Shown here piece by piece: positions 27,093-35,197 of a stretch of DNA of 54,224 nt (within the stretch, counting starts at the first letter, position 1; every line of letters begins with the position of its first letter). Position numbers and translations under genes: made by a program. The stretch lies in the NCBI GenBank assembly GCA_003140235.1, contig PLJN01000148.1, forward strand, positions 1-54,224, written 5' to 3'. The notes beneath the pieces were generated by a model. It was given only the letters and a program-made list of their open reading frames with translations. It was not told where the DNA came from and made no database searches. The stretch is from Acidobacteriaceae bacterium (GTDB taxonomy: Bacteria; Acidobacteriota; Terriglobia; Terriglobales; Acidobacteriaceae).

Positions 27093-27439
27093 AATCCTCT
27101 ATTATTGAACCTGACATTCCCGACCCCTTGACCCCGACTCCTGACAATCCCGTGAATCCCCCTGTGCCGCCTCCCCCGGCGGGGAAGTCCGCGGAATTGC
27201 CCGTGTGGTTGCAACGTACTTTTCTGGTCGTTTATGTCCTGTTCTGTATTGAGTTGGGTCTGCTGCTGGTGGTGGTTCCCTGGACCCGTATATGGACCAA
27301 CAACGGCCTGCTCGTCGGCTCGCCTGCGCTTCGACATTTTCTGGAGCAAGGTTTTGTCCGCGGCGCCGTTTCTGGCCTGGGATTGGTTGACATCTGGCTC
27401 GGCGTACTGGAAGCTGTGCGCTATCGTGATCGCCGCTAA
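27089..27439 (+). CDS. Small membrane protein with proline-rich N-terminus
   Basis: 116 residues, GTG start overlapping the TPR stop by 4 bases (GTGA), so translationally coupled. Residues 8-35 are rich in Pro and Asp. Two membrane helices follow, about 47-67 (FLVVYVLFCIELGLLLVVV) and about 88-108 (GFVRGAVSGLGLVDIWLGVL), with a basic C-terminus. No domain is recognised. The coupling to the TPR gene suggests that it anchors or accompanies that scaffold at the membrane; this is inference. Confidence 0.7.
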   Translation: MKSSIIEPDIPDPLTPTPDNPVNPPVPPPPAGKSAELPVWLQRTFLVVYVLFCIELGLLLVVVPWTRIWTNNGLLVGSPALRHFLEQGFVRGAVSGLGLVDIWLGVLEAVRYRDRR

Positions 27440-27511
27440 AAGTGGCGGCGGGGACAACGAAGTTTTCATTTCCCGCCGCGCTTGTGTATCCTGACCTTTC
27501 AGTCGCTTGCC

Positions 27512-28465
27512 ATGCCAGACGATAAGAAAACTCCCGACGCTGCTTTCGAAAGCACAAGCCTTGAGCCCGCCGCGCTTGCGTATCTGAATCCCGATTTTCT
27601 GCACAGTCCGGATGGGCGCATCTTGCGCATCCTGGCCGAATACTCGGAGCCGCTCTCCCGTTTTCGCCGCGAAAAAATTCAGGACACCGTCGTGTTCTTT
27701 GGTTCCGCGCGCTGGGCCAGCGCGGTCACCGCGGAGCAGGCCCTCACGCAGCTCGAAAAACCTGTACCTGGCAACGCGGCCCCGCTGAACCAAGTCCAAC
27801 CCGCCGGCCAGAATCCAGACCCCTTGCAAGCCGCCCTCAAGCGGGCCCATGCCGCGGTGGAAATGGCCCGCTACTATGAAGATGCGCGAAAGCTGGCCCA
27901 CATGCTGACCGAGTGGACCATCACGCTGCCCGGCAAACGGCACCGTTTTGTGGTCACGTCCGGCGGCGGTCCGGGAATTATGGAGGCTGCCAATCGTGGC
28001 GCCAGAGAAGCCGGAGGGAAGACCATCGGCCTGAACATCCGGCTGCCTGCCGAACAATATCCCAACCCGTACATTACGCCGGAGCTGAACTTCGAATTTC
28101 ATTACTTCTTCATGCGCAAGTACTGGTTCGCCTATCTGGCGAAAGCACTGGTCGTCTTTCCCGGTGGCTTCGGCACGCTCGATGAATTTTTTGAGATCCT
28201 CACGCTGGCGCAGACGCACAAGCTGGCCAAGAAGATCCTGGTGATCGTGTACGGCAGGGAATACTGGACCCGCGTCCTGAACATGGAAGCGCTGTTGGAT
28301 GCCGGGGCCATTGCTCCGGAAGACCTCAACGCCTTCACCGTGGTGGATACGCCGGAAGAAGCGTTCCAGGCGTTGAAAGACGGACTTACGAAATACCATC
28401 TTGATCCTCGCGCGGCAAAGACGGCCACTGAGGAAGGGCCGGAGATCGCGAAGACTTTGCCGTAG
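27512..28465 (+). CDS. LOG family (TIGR00730-like) nucleotide 5'-monophosphate phosphoribohydrolase-type protein
   Basis: 317 residues from the ATG at 27512. Rossmann-like LOG fold with both signature motifs: SGGGPGIMEAANRGA (phosphate loop) and PGGFGTLDEFFEILT (catalytic PGGxGTxxE with the glutamate). LOG proteins release cytokinin-type bases or hydrolyse nucleoside monophosphates; old database names call them lysine decarboxylases. This is the longer bacterial subtype, with about 100 extra residues before the core including a variable insert (about 80-105). ThiE follows 11 bases later, so the two are likely co-transcribed. Confidence 0.87.
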   Translation: MPDDKKTPDAAFESTSLEPAALAYLNPDFLHSPDGRILRILAEYSEPLSRFRREKIQDTVVFFGSARWASAVTAEQALTQLEKPVPGNAAPLNQVQPAGQNPDPLQAALKRAHAAVEMARYYEDARKLAHMLTEWTITLPGKRHRFVVTSGGGPGIMEAANRGAREAGGKTIGLNIRLPAEQYPNPYITPELNFEFHYFFMRKYWFAYLAKALVVFPGGFGTLDEFFEILTLAQTHKLAKKILVIVYGREYWTRVLNMEALLDAGAIAPEDLNAFTVVDTPEEAFQALKDGLTKYHLDPRAAKTATEEGPEIAKTLP

Positions 28466-28476
28466 CCCCACTCCCG

Positions 28477-29124
28477 ATGTCATTGCTTCTCTGCTACATC
28501 ACCGACCGCTCGCAGTTTGCTGGTGACTCCGCGCAGCAGGAAGCGCGTTTGCTGGAAAAAATTACAGAGTGTGCCGCTACGGGTGTCGATTACATTCAAC
28601 TGCGCGAAAAAGACCTCAGCGGACGGGACCTCGAGAGACTTGCTGAACGCGCACTGAACGCTTTCCCCGGCGGCGCAAAGACAGGTCTGCTGATCAACTC
28701 GCGCGTGGACGTGGCGCTGGCTTGCGTGGCCCGCGGCGTGCACTTGCCGTCCCATGATATTTCCGTCCGTGACGCTCGCGCAGTGTTCCGCCGGGCCGGC
28801 GTAGCGCCTCCGATCATCAGTGTCTCGTGCCACACAACGGAGGAGGTCGCCCAGGCCGAGGCGGACGGCGCCGACTTTGTAGTGTTGGGGCCAGTCTTTG
28901 AGAAAGCCGGACAGCCAGGCAGCGAAGGCCTACAGTTGTTGAGCAGTGCCTGCCACATAAAACCAGCTAGTGGCGCCCCGGTACGTGTCCTGGCCTTAGG
29001 CGGAGTGACGCTGGAAAATGCTGAATCATGCATTCGCGCTGGGGCCCGTGGGATTGCGGCTATCCGGCTGTTTCAGCAGAACAACGCGTTCGACATGGTG
29101 GAGAAACTGCGGGCAATTCCGTAG
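28477..29124 (+). CDS. thiE: Thiamine phosphate synthase (ThiE family)
   Basis: 215 residues, TIM-barrel of the expected length. It joins the pyrimidine and thiazole halves of thiamine. Typical motifs: YIQLREKDL at 39-47 (pyrophosphate-binding region), INSR at 73-76, GVHLP at 87-91, VLGPVFEKAG at 137-145 (loop usually GPIFPT) and ALGGV at 173-177. The altered GPVFEK loop leaves some room for a TenI-like paralog lacking synthase activity. No other thiamine gene and no TPP riboswitch is nearby; only 11 bases separate it from the LOG gene. Confidence 0.75.
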   Translation: MSLLLCYITDRSQFAGDSAQQEARLLEKITECAATGVDYIQLREKDLSGRDLERLAERALNAFPGGAKTGLLINSRVDVALACVARGVHLPSHDISVRDARAVFRRAGVAPPIISVSCHTTEEVAQAEADGADFVVLGPVFEKAGQPGSEGLQLLSSACHIKPASGAPVRVLALGGVTLENAESCIRAGARGIAAIRLFQQNNAFDMVEKLRAIP

Positions 29125-29143
29125 CGTGTGGCCCGCAGTCCGG

Positions 29144-29500
29144 CTAGGATTTTTCTTTCCTGCGGTCCTTCGTCAGCCAGTGCAACAGTCCCGAAATGAC
29201 GGCCAGCAGGACCGCTCCCAAGATTGCCGCGGTCCATGTGGTGACCTCAAATCCCGGCGAGACCATTGCGGCCAGCTTCAGCATAAGAGCGTTGATGACA
29301 ATCATGAACAGTCCCAAGGTCAGGATGGTCAACGGGAAAGTCAGGATCTTTAACACGGTCCCCAATGTGGCGTTGACCAGGCCAATCACCAGCGCGGCAA
29401 TCAGCGCTGCTTTAAAGCCGGACACCTTGAACCCCGTCACGAAGTGGGCCACGACCAACAGGGATCCAGCGTTCACGAACCAGCGAATTAAAAGTCTCAT
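29144..29500 (-). CDS. Phage-holin-4-like small membrane protein
   Basis: 118 residues from the ATG at 29500 (GGAGA 8 bases upstream); a longer frame has no site. Four membrane helices and the family phrases AHFVTGFKVSGFKAALIAAL, LVNATLGTVLKILTFPLTIL and LTLGLFMIVINALML. The family is named after phage holins but is widespread in bacterial chromosomes with no lysis genes around it, as here. Function unknown. Convergent with thiE, 19 bases apart. Confidence 0.83.
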   Translation of the reverse strand: MRLLIRWFVNAGSLLVVAHFVTGFKVSGFKAALIAALVIGLVNATLGTVLKILTFPLTILTLGLFMIVINALMLKLAAMVSPGFEVTTWTAAILGAVLLAVISGLLHWLTKDRRKEKS

Positions 29501-29590
29501 TGGCTTTTCTCCAGGATTAGCCACAGACATCAACGAGCGTGATTACTCAGCAAGAGGTCTTGCGGGCCATAATAGTTGTTCTGCTCCCGC

Positions 29591-30616
29591 CTACTTGAAT
29601 ACGTTCTTCGGCATCATCACATGGACGCCCTTGTTGCCATCCACCAGTTCCGTGATGTCCACGTCGCCGGCCACGCTGGTCAGCATGTAGGCATCGTCGC
29701 GGGTCATGTGCTTTTCAGTGACAAGAAAATCAATCATCTGCCGGACGGCGAGCCGCGTAGCTTCGCTTAGGTCGTCGTCAAAGCCCATGCTGATGTAGTG
29801 CGTCGGAGTTTCAGCGCGTGGATACTTGACCTTCAAGTCCTTGCGCACGATGAATTGCAGTGTGCCCACCAACGAAGTTTCCATCGCCGTGATGTCCACT
29901 TCACCGTTGCCCTGGCCGGCATGGCCGTCGCCGATTTCGAAAAGCGCTCCTTTGGCATGAACGGGCAGGTAGAGAATGGTTCCGGCAACCAGCTCTTTGT
30001 TGTCCATGTTGCCCGCGTGGATGCCCGGCGGTGCGCTGTTGATCTTTCCGTAGCCTTCCGGGGGTGCCACGCCCATGCTGCCAAAGAACGGATGCAGCGG
30101 GATTTCAATCCCCGGCCCGAAGCTGGCCATCATGCGCTTGCGGTCCAGAGGAATGATTTTGACACGCGCGTAAGGGAAGTCGTTAGTCAGAAACCCGGCG
30201 CCAAAACGGAATCCGTTGTAGGCGTAGGGAATGGCCAGATCAATCTTTTGAATGCGGATTTCGAGCGTGTCTCCCGGTTCCGCGTCTTCAATGTACACCG
30301 GGCCATTCAAAATATGACCGCCGGGTCCTCTACTGGTAATGGGGACTTCTTTGAAAACATCGCGCAGACTCTGCTGCACGTCAGCGGGAGGCACTCCCGC
30401 TTTTTCCAAGCCCGTGGGACTGCTGGTGAGCAGAGTTTCAAACACCACTGTATCGCCCGAGTGGATACTCAGCACCGGTTTGGCAGCGGCATCGTAATAA
30501 CCCCAGGCCACGGTTGAAGGCGTGGCTTTGAGCGTGTAAGTCTGCGGCCCGGATTGACCTTGGGCCAGGGCCGCGGCCACACATAACATCACACTGACCA
30601 GAATGAGCTTGCGCAT
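29591..30616 (-). CDS. Secreted acetamidase/formamidase family protein
   Basis: 341 residues with a signal peptide (about 1-20). FmdA/AmdA fold: GHILNGPVYIEDAEPGDTLE early, HAGNMDNKELVAGTILYLPV in the middle and the hallmark GDGHAGQGNGEV. Cytoplasmic members hydrolyse formamide or acetamide to ammonia and acid, using a metal site; the exported forms in acidobacteria have no assigned substrate. It precedes the M1-type peptidase gene's end by 75 bases on the same strand, so it could be read through from that gene, but its own promoter may lie upstream. Confidence 0.87.
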   Translation of the reverse strand: MRKLILVSVMLCVAAALAQGQSGPQTYTLKATPSTVAWGYYDAAAKPVLSIHSGDTVVFETLLTSSPTGLEKAGVPPADVQQSLRDVFKEVPITSRGPGGHILNGPVYIEDAEPGDTLEIRIQKIDLAIPYAYNGFRFGAGFLTNDFPYARVKIIPLDRKRMMASFGPGIEIPLHPFFGSMGVAPPEGYGKINSAPPGIHAGNMDNKELVAGTILYLPVHAKGALFEIGDGHAGQGNGEVDITAMETSLVGTLQFIVRKDLKVKYPRAETPTHYISMGFDDDLSEATRLAVRQMIDFLVTEKHMTRDDAYMLTSVAGDVDITELVDGNKGVHVMMPKNVFK

Positions 30617-30691
30617 GTTCCTCCCCTAAATCGAACCAAAGCATCCTGACACAACGGGCACAATGCAGCAAGCCACAATCAGCTTTGCCGC

Positions 30692-33136
30692 CTAGCGACG
30701 CAGCAATGTTTCCTGAGGATCCAGAAGTAAATTTTTTGTTCCGGCTGGAGCAGGCAGAGTGAACTCTGTTTCTTCTTCATCCACGAAAACAAAAGCCAGA
30801 AAACGGGACGAACCATCGGTCTGAACGGAAAACACCGGGACAGCGGTAACCAGGTCGCGGGCTGCGTGCTGTTCCCGTATCAGCCCGGTGACTCTCAGCC
30901 CGGACTTTACGGGCGTCATCTTGACTTTATCCAGACTGAATTGTGGAATGGACGTGCCGTTGACCCAGCTATCAAAGAACCAGTCCAAGGACTTCTTTTT
31001 TTCATAGTGCAGCGACGGAGGCAGTACCTGTTCAAACGCGTGTTGTAAGTCGAGCGCGGAAATTTTGTGGTTGGTTGATTTCGTCAGAAGTTCCTTCAGG
31101 GCAGCATAGAAGAGAGCATCATTCTTGCCGCCGCCGGCTTGGCGCAGCATGCTGCGTATGGTGTGGAGCAGCCATGTGCCGCGGCCGTACAGCACCGGCT
31201 CGAAAGCCTTGGGGAATTTCGACGAGACCAGCCGGTATCCCAGTGTGACTGGTCCGGCATCGCCCACGATTCCGTTCGGCGTTTCCCTAAGTAGCTCGGT
31301 GCGGTAGTGTTCCAGCGCCACTTTCATGGTTTTTGGATCTTCCTGCTCGAGCATCAGCAGGGCAGTGTAGTTGGCCAGCGCTTCAATGATCCATTCGTCG
31401 TGATACGAGCCGGCGTTCACCGCATCGCCCCACCACTGGTGGGCGGCTTCATGCGTGAGCATCAGACGGCGCAGCAGCAATTCGAGAAATGGGTCCTGCA
31501 CGCCCAGGGCGCGCCGTTCCCGCGGGTCGAGGTAGGCCATGCTGGAAAGATAGATAAGCCCCGGCCACGACTGGCTGATCAGGGCGGGGAGCTGCGTGAC
31601 TTCCAGGTGAGAGTACGGGAACGGTTCCAGTTCATGAGAAATAAAATTCACGGTGGCGGCGGTGTCATCGGCAATGCGCTGTACTTGCGCGGCCGGATTA
31701 GGATGAAGCCCGGCCGTCGCTTCCTTGCTGGCGAGCATCTTTTCCACCGTCCGGGCGCCGTAGACATGAATCGAGACGTTGCCGGCGGACGAACCAGCAG
31801 CTTCAAACTTTCCCAGATTGAATCCGGCGTAGGTAATGGGTTTCTCGGTAACGAACCGGCTGACCTGCTGCCCTTCGACGGTTTCACTGGAAACCTGTTT
31901 GCCGGTCGCCACCACTGTCCATCCGGCTGGATATTCGAAAGTCATGTCGAAATGCGCGAACCATGGACCGAGATTGGGATACCACGTGCCGCGATCGCCC
32001 ACAATAATCAGATCGCCTCCGGCATCGGCCATCACCGGACCTGAGTACCGGAAGGCCAGCCGCAAGGGTGTGCCTTTCTGCGTCGCGCTGGCCAGGACCA
32101 CGGCAATCAGATCATTGCCGCGGCGGGCGAGGTCGCTGCCGTCAATGGCGTCATTCTGGATAAAGTCCGCGGGCTGACCGTTCACGCGGACTTCGGTCAG
32201 CTTCAAGTAGCGGGAGAGTTCAAAGATGATCGTGCGCTGTCCGGTAATGCGCGGCGTCAGCGTGACCTCTGCTTCGGCGGAAAGGTCGGTGGGCGGCGAC
32301 AATTTATTCCGCAGCTTGTAATCCGACACGTCAAATTCAGGCCGTGCCGGCCTTTTCTCCACAGCCTGGCGGACAGAGCGCATAGGAAACGCGTTCCAGG
32401 AATCGTAAAACACGCCATCATTGGACGTGGCAGTCTGGGCCACGCTGATTTGCTCCGGCGCGTGGGTGTCAAAGACCACGTCGAAGATTCCCAGCGTCAC
32501 TCCCGCCAGGCGCAGGCGCAGAAAAGTTGACGCTGCCTCCTCCTTGGCCGTGATGGCTTGCAGCAGTTGCAGGCTGTCACTGCGGGCCAGCCGGCTCATG
32601 GAGTCTTTCCATTTGTCGATGAACTCCTGCGGGTTTTCCGTGGGACGAAATCCCGCGCGCAGTTCTTCCACCAGCTTGTCGTCGAAAAAGCGCAGATAAG
32701 CTACGGTAAAGGTCTGATCGAGCACCCCGGCGCCAGTAAAGAGCGCCAGCGAACTGCGCTCCGCCCGGTTCGGAGGGATCAGCAGGATGTGGCCTTCACC
32801 TTCAAAAAACGCTCCGGTGATGTGCCCGTCCACTGCCTGGATCAGCCCGATGGTCCCGTCCGTGAGGACAATGTGCAGGTCTTCGCGATCAATTGAGAGT
32901 TCGCGCACATGGTGAACGTCCGCGACGTTCAAAACAGGATTGAGAAACTGGCGATACGTGGCAACGGCATCGGACGCAGGCGGAGCGGCCGGGTTTGCGT
33001 CCGCCATCGCGGACTGCGCGGCCAAACCGGGCGCGCCCAGTGCGAAGCCGGCAAGCAGCATGGTTACCATCGTGGAACAGGCCAGCTTCCAGGAGCGGGG
33101 ATAGTTGCTACAATTTTTAGGCGTGCGCCTGATCAT
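30692..33136 (-). CDS. M1-like zinc metallopeptidase, secreted
   Basis: 814 residues if it starts at the ATG at 33136; ATGs at 33070 and 33061 are alternatives and no start has a good ribosome-binding site. Signal peptide region ends near GLAAQ. Gluzincin zinc site HEAAHQWWGD with the third ligand in WIIEALANY 19 residues after the second histidine (H562, E563, H566, E585). The usual exopeptidase GAMEN motif is replaced by QSWPGLIYLSS, so aminopeptidase activity is uncertain. The N-terminal 300 residues are not typical of family M1. The 5' end overlaps or nearly touches the divergent gene at 33123. Confidence 0.8.
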   Translation of the reverse strand: MIRRTPKNCSNYPRSWKLACSTMVTMLLAGFALGAPGLAAQSAMADANPAAPPASDAVATYRQFLNPVLNVADVHHVRELSIDREDLHIVLTDGTIGLIQAVDGHITGAFFEGEGHILLIPPNRAERSSLALFTGAGVLDQTFTVAYLRFFDDKLVEELRAGFRPTENPQEFIDKWKDSMSRLARSDSLQLLQAITAKEEAASTFLRLRLAGVTLGIFDVVFDTHAPEQISVAQTATSNDGVFYDSWNAFPMRSVRQAVEKRPARPEFDVSDYKLRNKLSPPTDLSAEAEVTLTPRITGQRTIIFELSRYLKLTEVRVNGQPADFIQNDAIDGSDLARRGNDLIAVVLASATQKGTPLRLAFRYSGPVMADAGGDLIIVGDRGTWYPNLGPWFAHFDMTFEYPAGWTVVATGKQVSSETVEGQQVSRFVTEKPITYAGFNLGKFEAAGSSAGNVSIHVYGARTVEKMLASKEATAGLHPNPAAQVQRIADDTAATVNFISHELEPFPYSHLEVTQLPALISQSWPGLIYLSSMAYLDPRERRALGVQDPFLELLLRRLMLTHEAAHQWWGDAVNAGSYHDEWIIEALANYTALLMLEQEDPKTMKVALEHYRTELLRETPNGIVGDAGPVTLGYRLVSSKFPKAFEPVLYGRGTWLLHTIRSMLRQAGGGKNDALFYAALKELLTKSTNHKISALDLQHAFEQVLPPSLHYEKKKSLDWFFDSWVNGTSIPQFSLDKVKMTPVKSGLRVTGLIREQHAARDLVTAVPVFSVQTDGSSRFLAFVFVDEEETEFTLPAPAGTKNLLLDPQETLLRR
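33109..33114 (+). promoter_or_regulatory. Possible -10 element giving a leaderless transcript
   Basis: TACAAT at 33109-33114 would place transcription start near 33121, two bases before the GTG at 33123, leaving no leader. This fits the lack of a Shine-Dalgarno site before that GTG. No good -35 hexamer is seen at the matching distance, so the call is weak. Confidence 0.3.
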
Positions 33137-34529
33137 CACATTTTTCTGCTTTATCGTCTTTCTCTTGAGTGCTGCCTGTTCCACCTGGGCTGACACCATC
33201 CAGCTGAAGAACGGGCAAAGTATCGTCGCCGATTCCACGCGGGAAGTGAACGGACAAGTGGAATATACCATCGGCGAGAACACCTACGCGATTCCCCAGT
33301 CGCTGGTGCTGAGGATTGACCGCGGTCCCGGCGTGCTGCCTGCGCCATCGGCAATCACTGACATTCCCCCGGCCCGCGAGCAAATGAAGGCCGGCCCCGA
33401 CCTGGTTTCGCGCGTCATCCACAACGGACAGATCGACCCGGGAGCGTTGCGGTCCATCGAAAGCGAAGGCGTGGCGGAAAAGTCAGCCGCCGCCAATCTG
33501 ATTGCCGCCAACTTTGAAGAAGAACACAAAAACCTGGACGCGTCCGCCCGCTACCTGCAGGTTGCGCTCACCTACATGCCGAGCCATACCATTCTGCTAG
33601 AAAACTACGCCGCGGTCCTGCTGCAACTCGGGCGCCCCGGCGAGGCCCTGCCCTACGCCCAGCAGGCCACGCAGTCCAACCCGCAGTCCGCGGAAGCGTT
33701 CGCCGTGCTCGGCTATGCCTATTACAAAAACGATCGCAATCGCGACGCCATTGCCGCCTGGAAAAAATCACTGCAACTCCGCCCCAGCGACCGTGTCCAG
33801 GAGCTGCTGTCCCACGTAGAAAGAGAATCCAAAGCGGAAGCCGAGTTCCGGCAGCAGGCCAGCGACCACTTTGTGTTGCGTTACGAAGGCTCGCAAGCCC
33901 AGGAGGGCCTGCGGAATCAGGTGCTCGCGGTGCTGGAAACGCAATACAACGTTCTGCGCAACGACTTGGGCGCCGCGCCCCGGGACATTTATGTGTCCTT
34001 GTACACGGGCCAGGCGTTTTTCGACGTGACGCAGGCGCCAGCATGGTCCGCCGCACTGAATGACGGCAAGATCCGCATTCCCGTTTCGGGAATGACCCAG
34101 GTCACGCCGGAACTGGCCCGCGTACTGCGCCACGAGCTCACGCATTCCTTTGTGGCCCAGATCGTCCACGGCCACGCACCCCAGTGGCTCGACGAAGGTC
34201 TGGCCCAACTCGAAGAAGGCCGCACCACAGCCTCAGTGGGCGCGCGCCTGACCGCGCTGTACGCTTCCGGAAACCAGGTGCCGCTCAACCGCCTGGAGGG
34301 ATTGTTTGCCAGCTTCAGCGCCCCGGAAGCCCAGGTCGCCTACGCCGAAGCCCTCGCCGCCGCTGAGTATATCCGCAGCCGCTACGGTATGCCCGACGTG
34401 GCACGGATTCTGCAGCGCATTGGGCAAGGCGAGTCGGTGGAAACGGCCCTGCGCAATACGATTCATGTCGGTTATGCGCAGTTGGAAGTGGAGATTACGA
34501 ATTACCTTAAGCGGCTTTACGGACCGTAG
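33123..34529 (+). CDS. Exported TPR protein with peptidase-MA-like metalloprotease domain
   Basis: 468 residues from the GTG at 33123 (a TTG at 33105 adds six). Signal sequence (LIITFFCFIVFLLSAACSTWA), a short beta segment about 22-60, two to three TPR units at about 130-215, then a gluzincin-like domain with HELTHSFVAQ as the HExxH zinc motif and the downstream glutamate in WLDEGLAQLEEG. This combination is the peptidase-MA-like family, often found in acidobacteria and planctomycetes. Probable periplasmic protease; substrate unknown. Divergent from the M1-like peptidase, with the two 5' ends overlapping or within about 50 bases. Confidence 0.8.
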   Translation: MRLIITFFCFIVFLLSAACSTWADTIQLKNGQSIVADSTREVNGQVEYTIGENTYAIPQSLVLRIDRGPGVLPAPSAITDIPPAREQMKAGPDLVSRVIHNGQIDPGALRSIESEGVAEKSAAANLIAANFEEEHKNLDASARYLQVALTYMPSHTILLENYAAVLLQLGRPGEALPYAQQATQSNPQSAEAFAVLGYAYYKNDRNRDAIAAWKKSLQLRPSDRVQELLSHVERESKAEAEFRQQASDHFVLRYEGSQAQEGLRNQVLAVLETQYNVLRNDLGAAPRDIYVSLYTGQAFFDVTQAPAWSAALNDGKIRIPVSGMTQVTPELARVLRHELTHSFVAQIVHGHAPQWLDEGLAQLEEGRTTASVGARLTALYASGNQVPLNRLEGLFASFSAPEAQVAYAEALAAAEYIRSRYGMPDVARILQRIGQGESVETALRNTIHVGYAQLEVEITNYLKRLYGP

Positions 34530-34544
34530 TCTGTCCGGTGGTTT

Positions 34545-35138
34545 TTACCGCACATCCAACTGCTCACATTGAATCCGCAAGTCGTCAACCGTAAAGTACT
34601 CGCCATATTTCCTATAGTCCCGCACTCGTTGAAGGATCTCATCGTTGTCTTTGAGATTCAGGTGTTGCGCAATATATTTTGTTACATCGTCCACACTGTC
34701 CTTGCTGTTCTTACAGTTGATGGATCTGAAAATCTTCATTTTTCCGTCCTCCAGGACAGCCACGTGACTGAGAGAAAAAGGTATGTATCTGCCTGCGAAA
34801 TGATAGATGTGTTTGTCCAGAAGATTGATGCAGCCACTCGATGGAGTGCTGCGATTTGAGAGGTCCATCAAATCAAATATGAAGAAGTTGCGTGGTTTTT
34901 CAGTGCCAGCATAAAAGCCGTCGGCCTCATACTTTTTGAACCCAGGGGCAGACTTGTTAAGTATGTTTGCGAGCTGGAGGAGTATCGCTTGTCATTCGTA
35001 TCGGGAATCCGAATTAGGCGGACAGTGTTCCAATGTGCTTTGAGTCGAGATTCCCGCATTTGGGGAGCTTTGGTTGATTTGATAGGACACCAGGGGCATG
35101 ATGCCCACGAGCGCCGTTGCTGCCCATGTAAGTCTCAT
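34545..35138 (-). pseudogene. Secreted protein gene interrupted by an in-frame TGA
   Basis: A strong AGGAGG site precedes an ATG at 35138. Translation gives a signal-anchor (MRLTWAATALVGIMPLVSYQ) and 48 residues ending SDSRYE, then TGA at 34994-34992. The same frame continues without other stops for 149 codons to 34545 (QAILLQLANILNKSAPGF, then YEADGFYAGTEKPRNFFIFD, ending IQCEQLDVR), with normal protein-like composition. An internal ATG at 34871 would give only the last 108 residues. One base change (CGA or TGG to TGA) explains it. Selenocysteine is unlikely because no stem-loop context or related enzyme is apparent. The product has no recognisable family. Confidence 0.6.
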
Positions 35139-35197
35139 TGCCGTTTACGCCTCCTTCCTACACTCGCACCCTGGCCAAGGGCTGACTGCTTCCCAAG

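Noticed and set aside
28466-28476. TPP riboswitch before thiE
   Set aside because: Only 11 bases separate thiE from the upstream gene; no thi-box sequence is seen.
26963-28483. 506-codon minus-strand frame opposite the LOG family gene
   Set aside because: The LOG gene on the plus strand has full signature motifs, and the antisense translation shows no recognisable features.
29144-29500. Prophage remnant because of the holin-type protein
   Set aside because: No lysis, capsid, integrase or attachment-site sequence nearby; the family is common on chromosomes.
34992-34994. TGA as a selenocysteine codon
   Set aside because: No stem-loop of the bacterial SECIS type is evident right after it and the context is not that of a known selenoprotein.
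34868-35059. Small minus-strand frame overlapping the interrupted gene
   Set aside because: It lies in another frame from the signal-peptide frame and has no ribosome-binding site; the other frame explains the sequence better.
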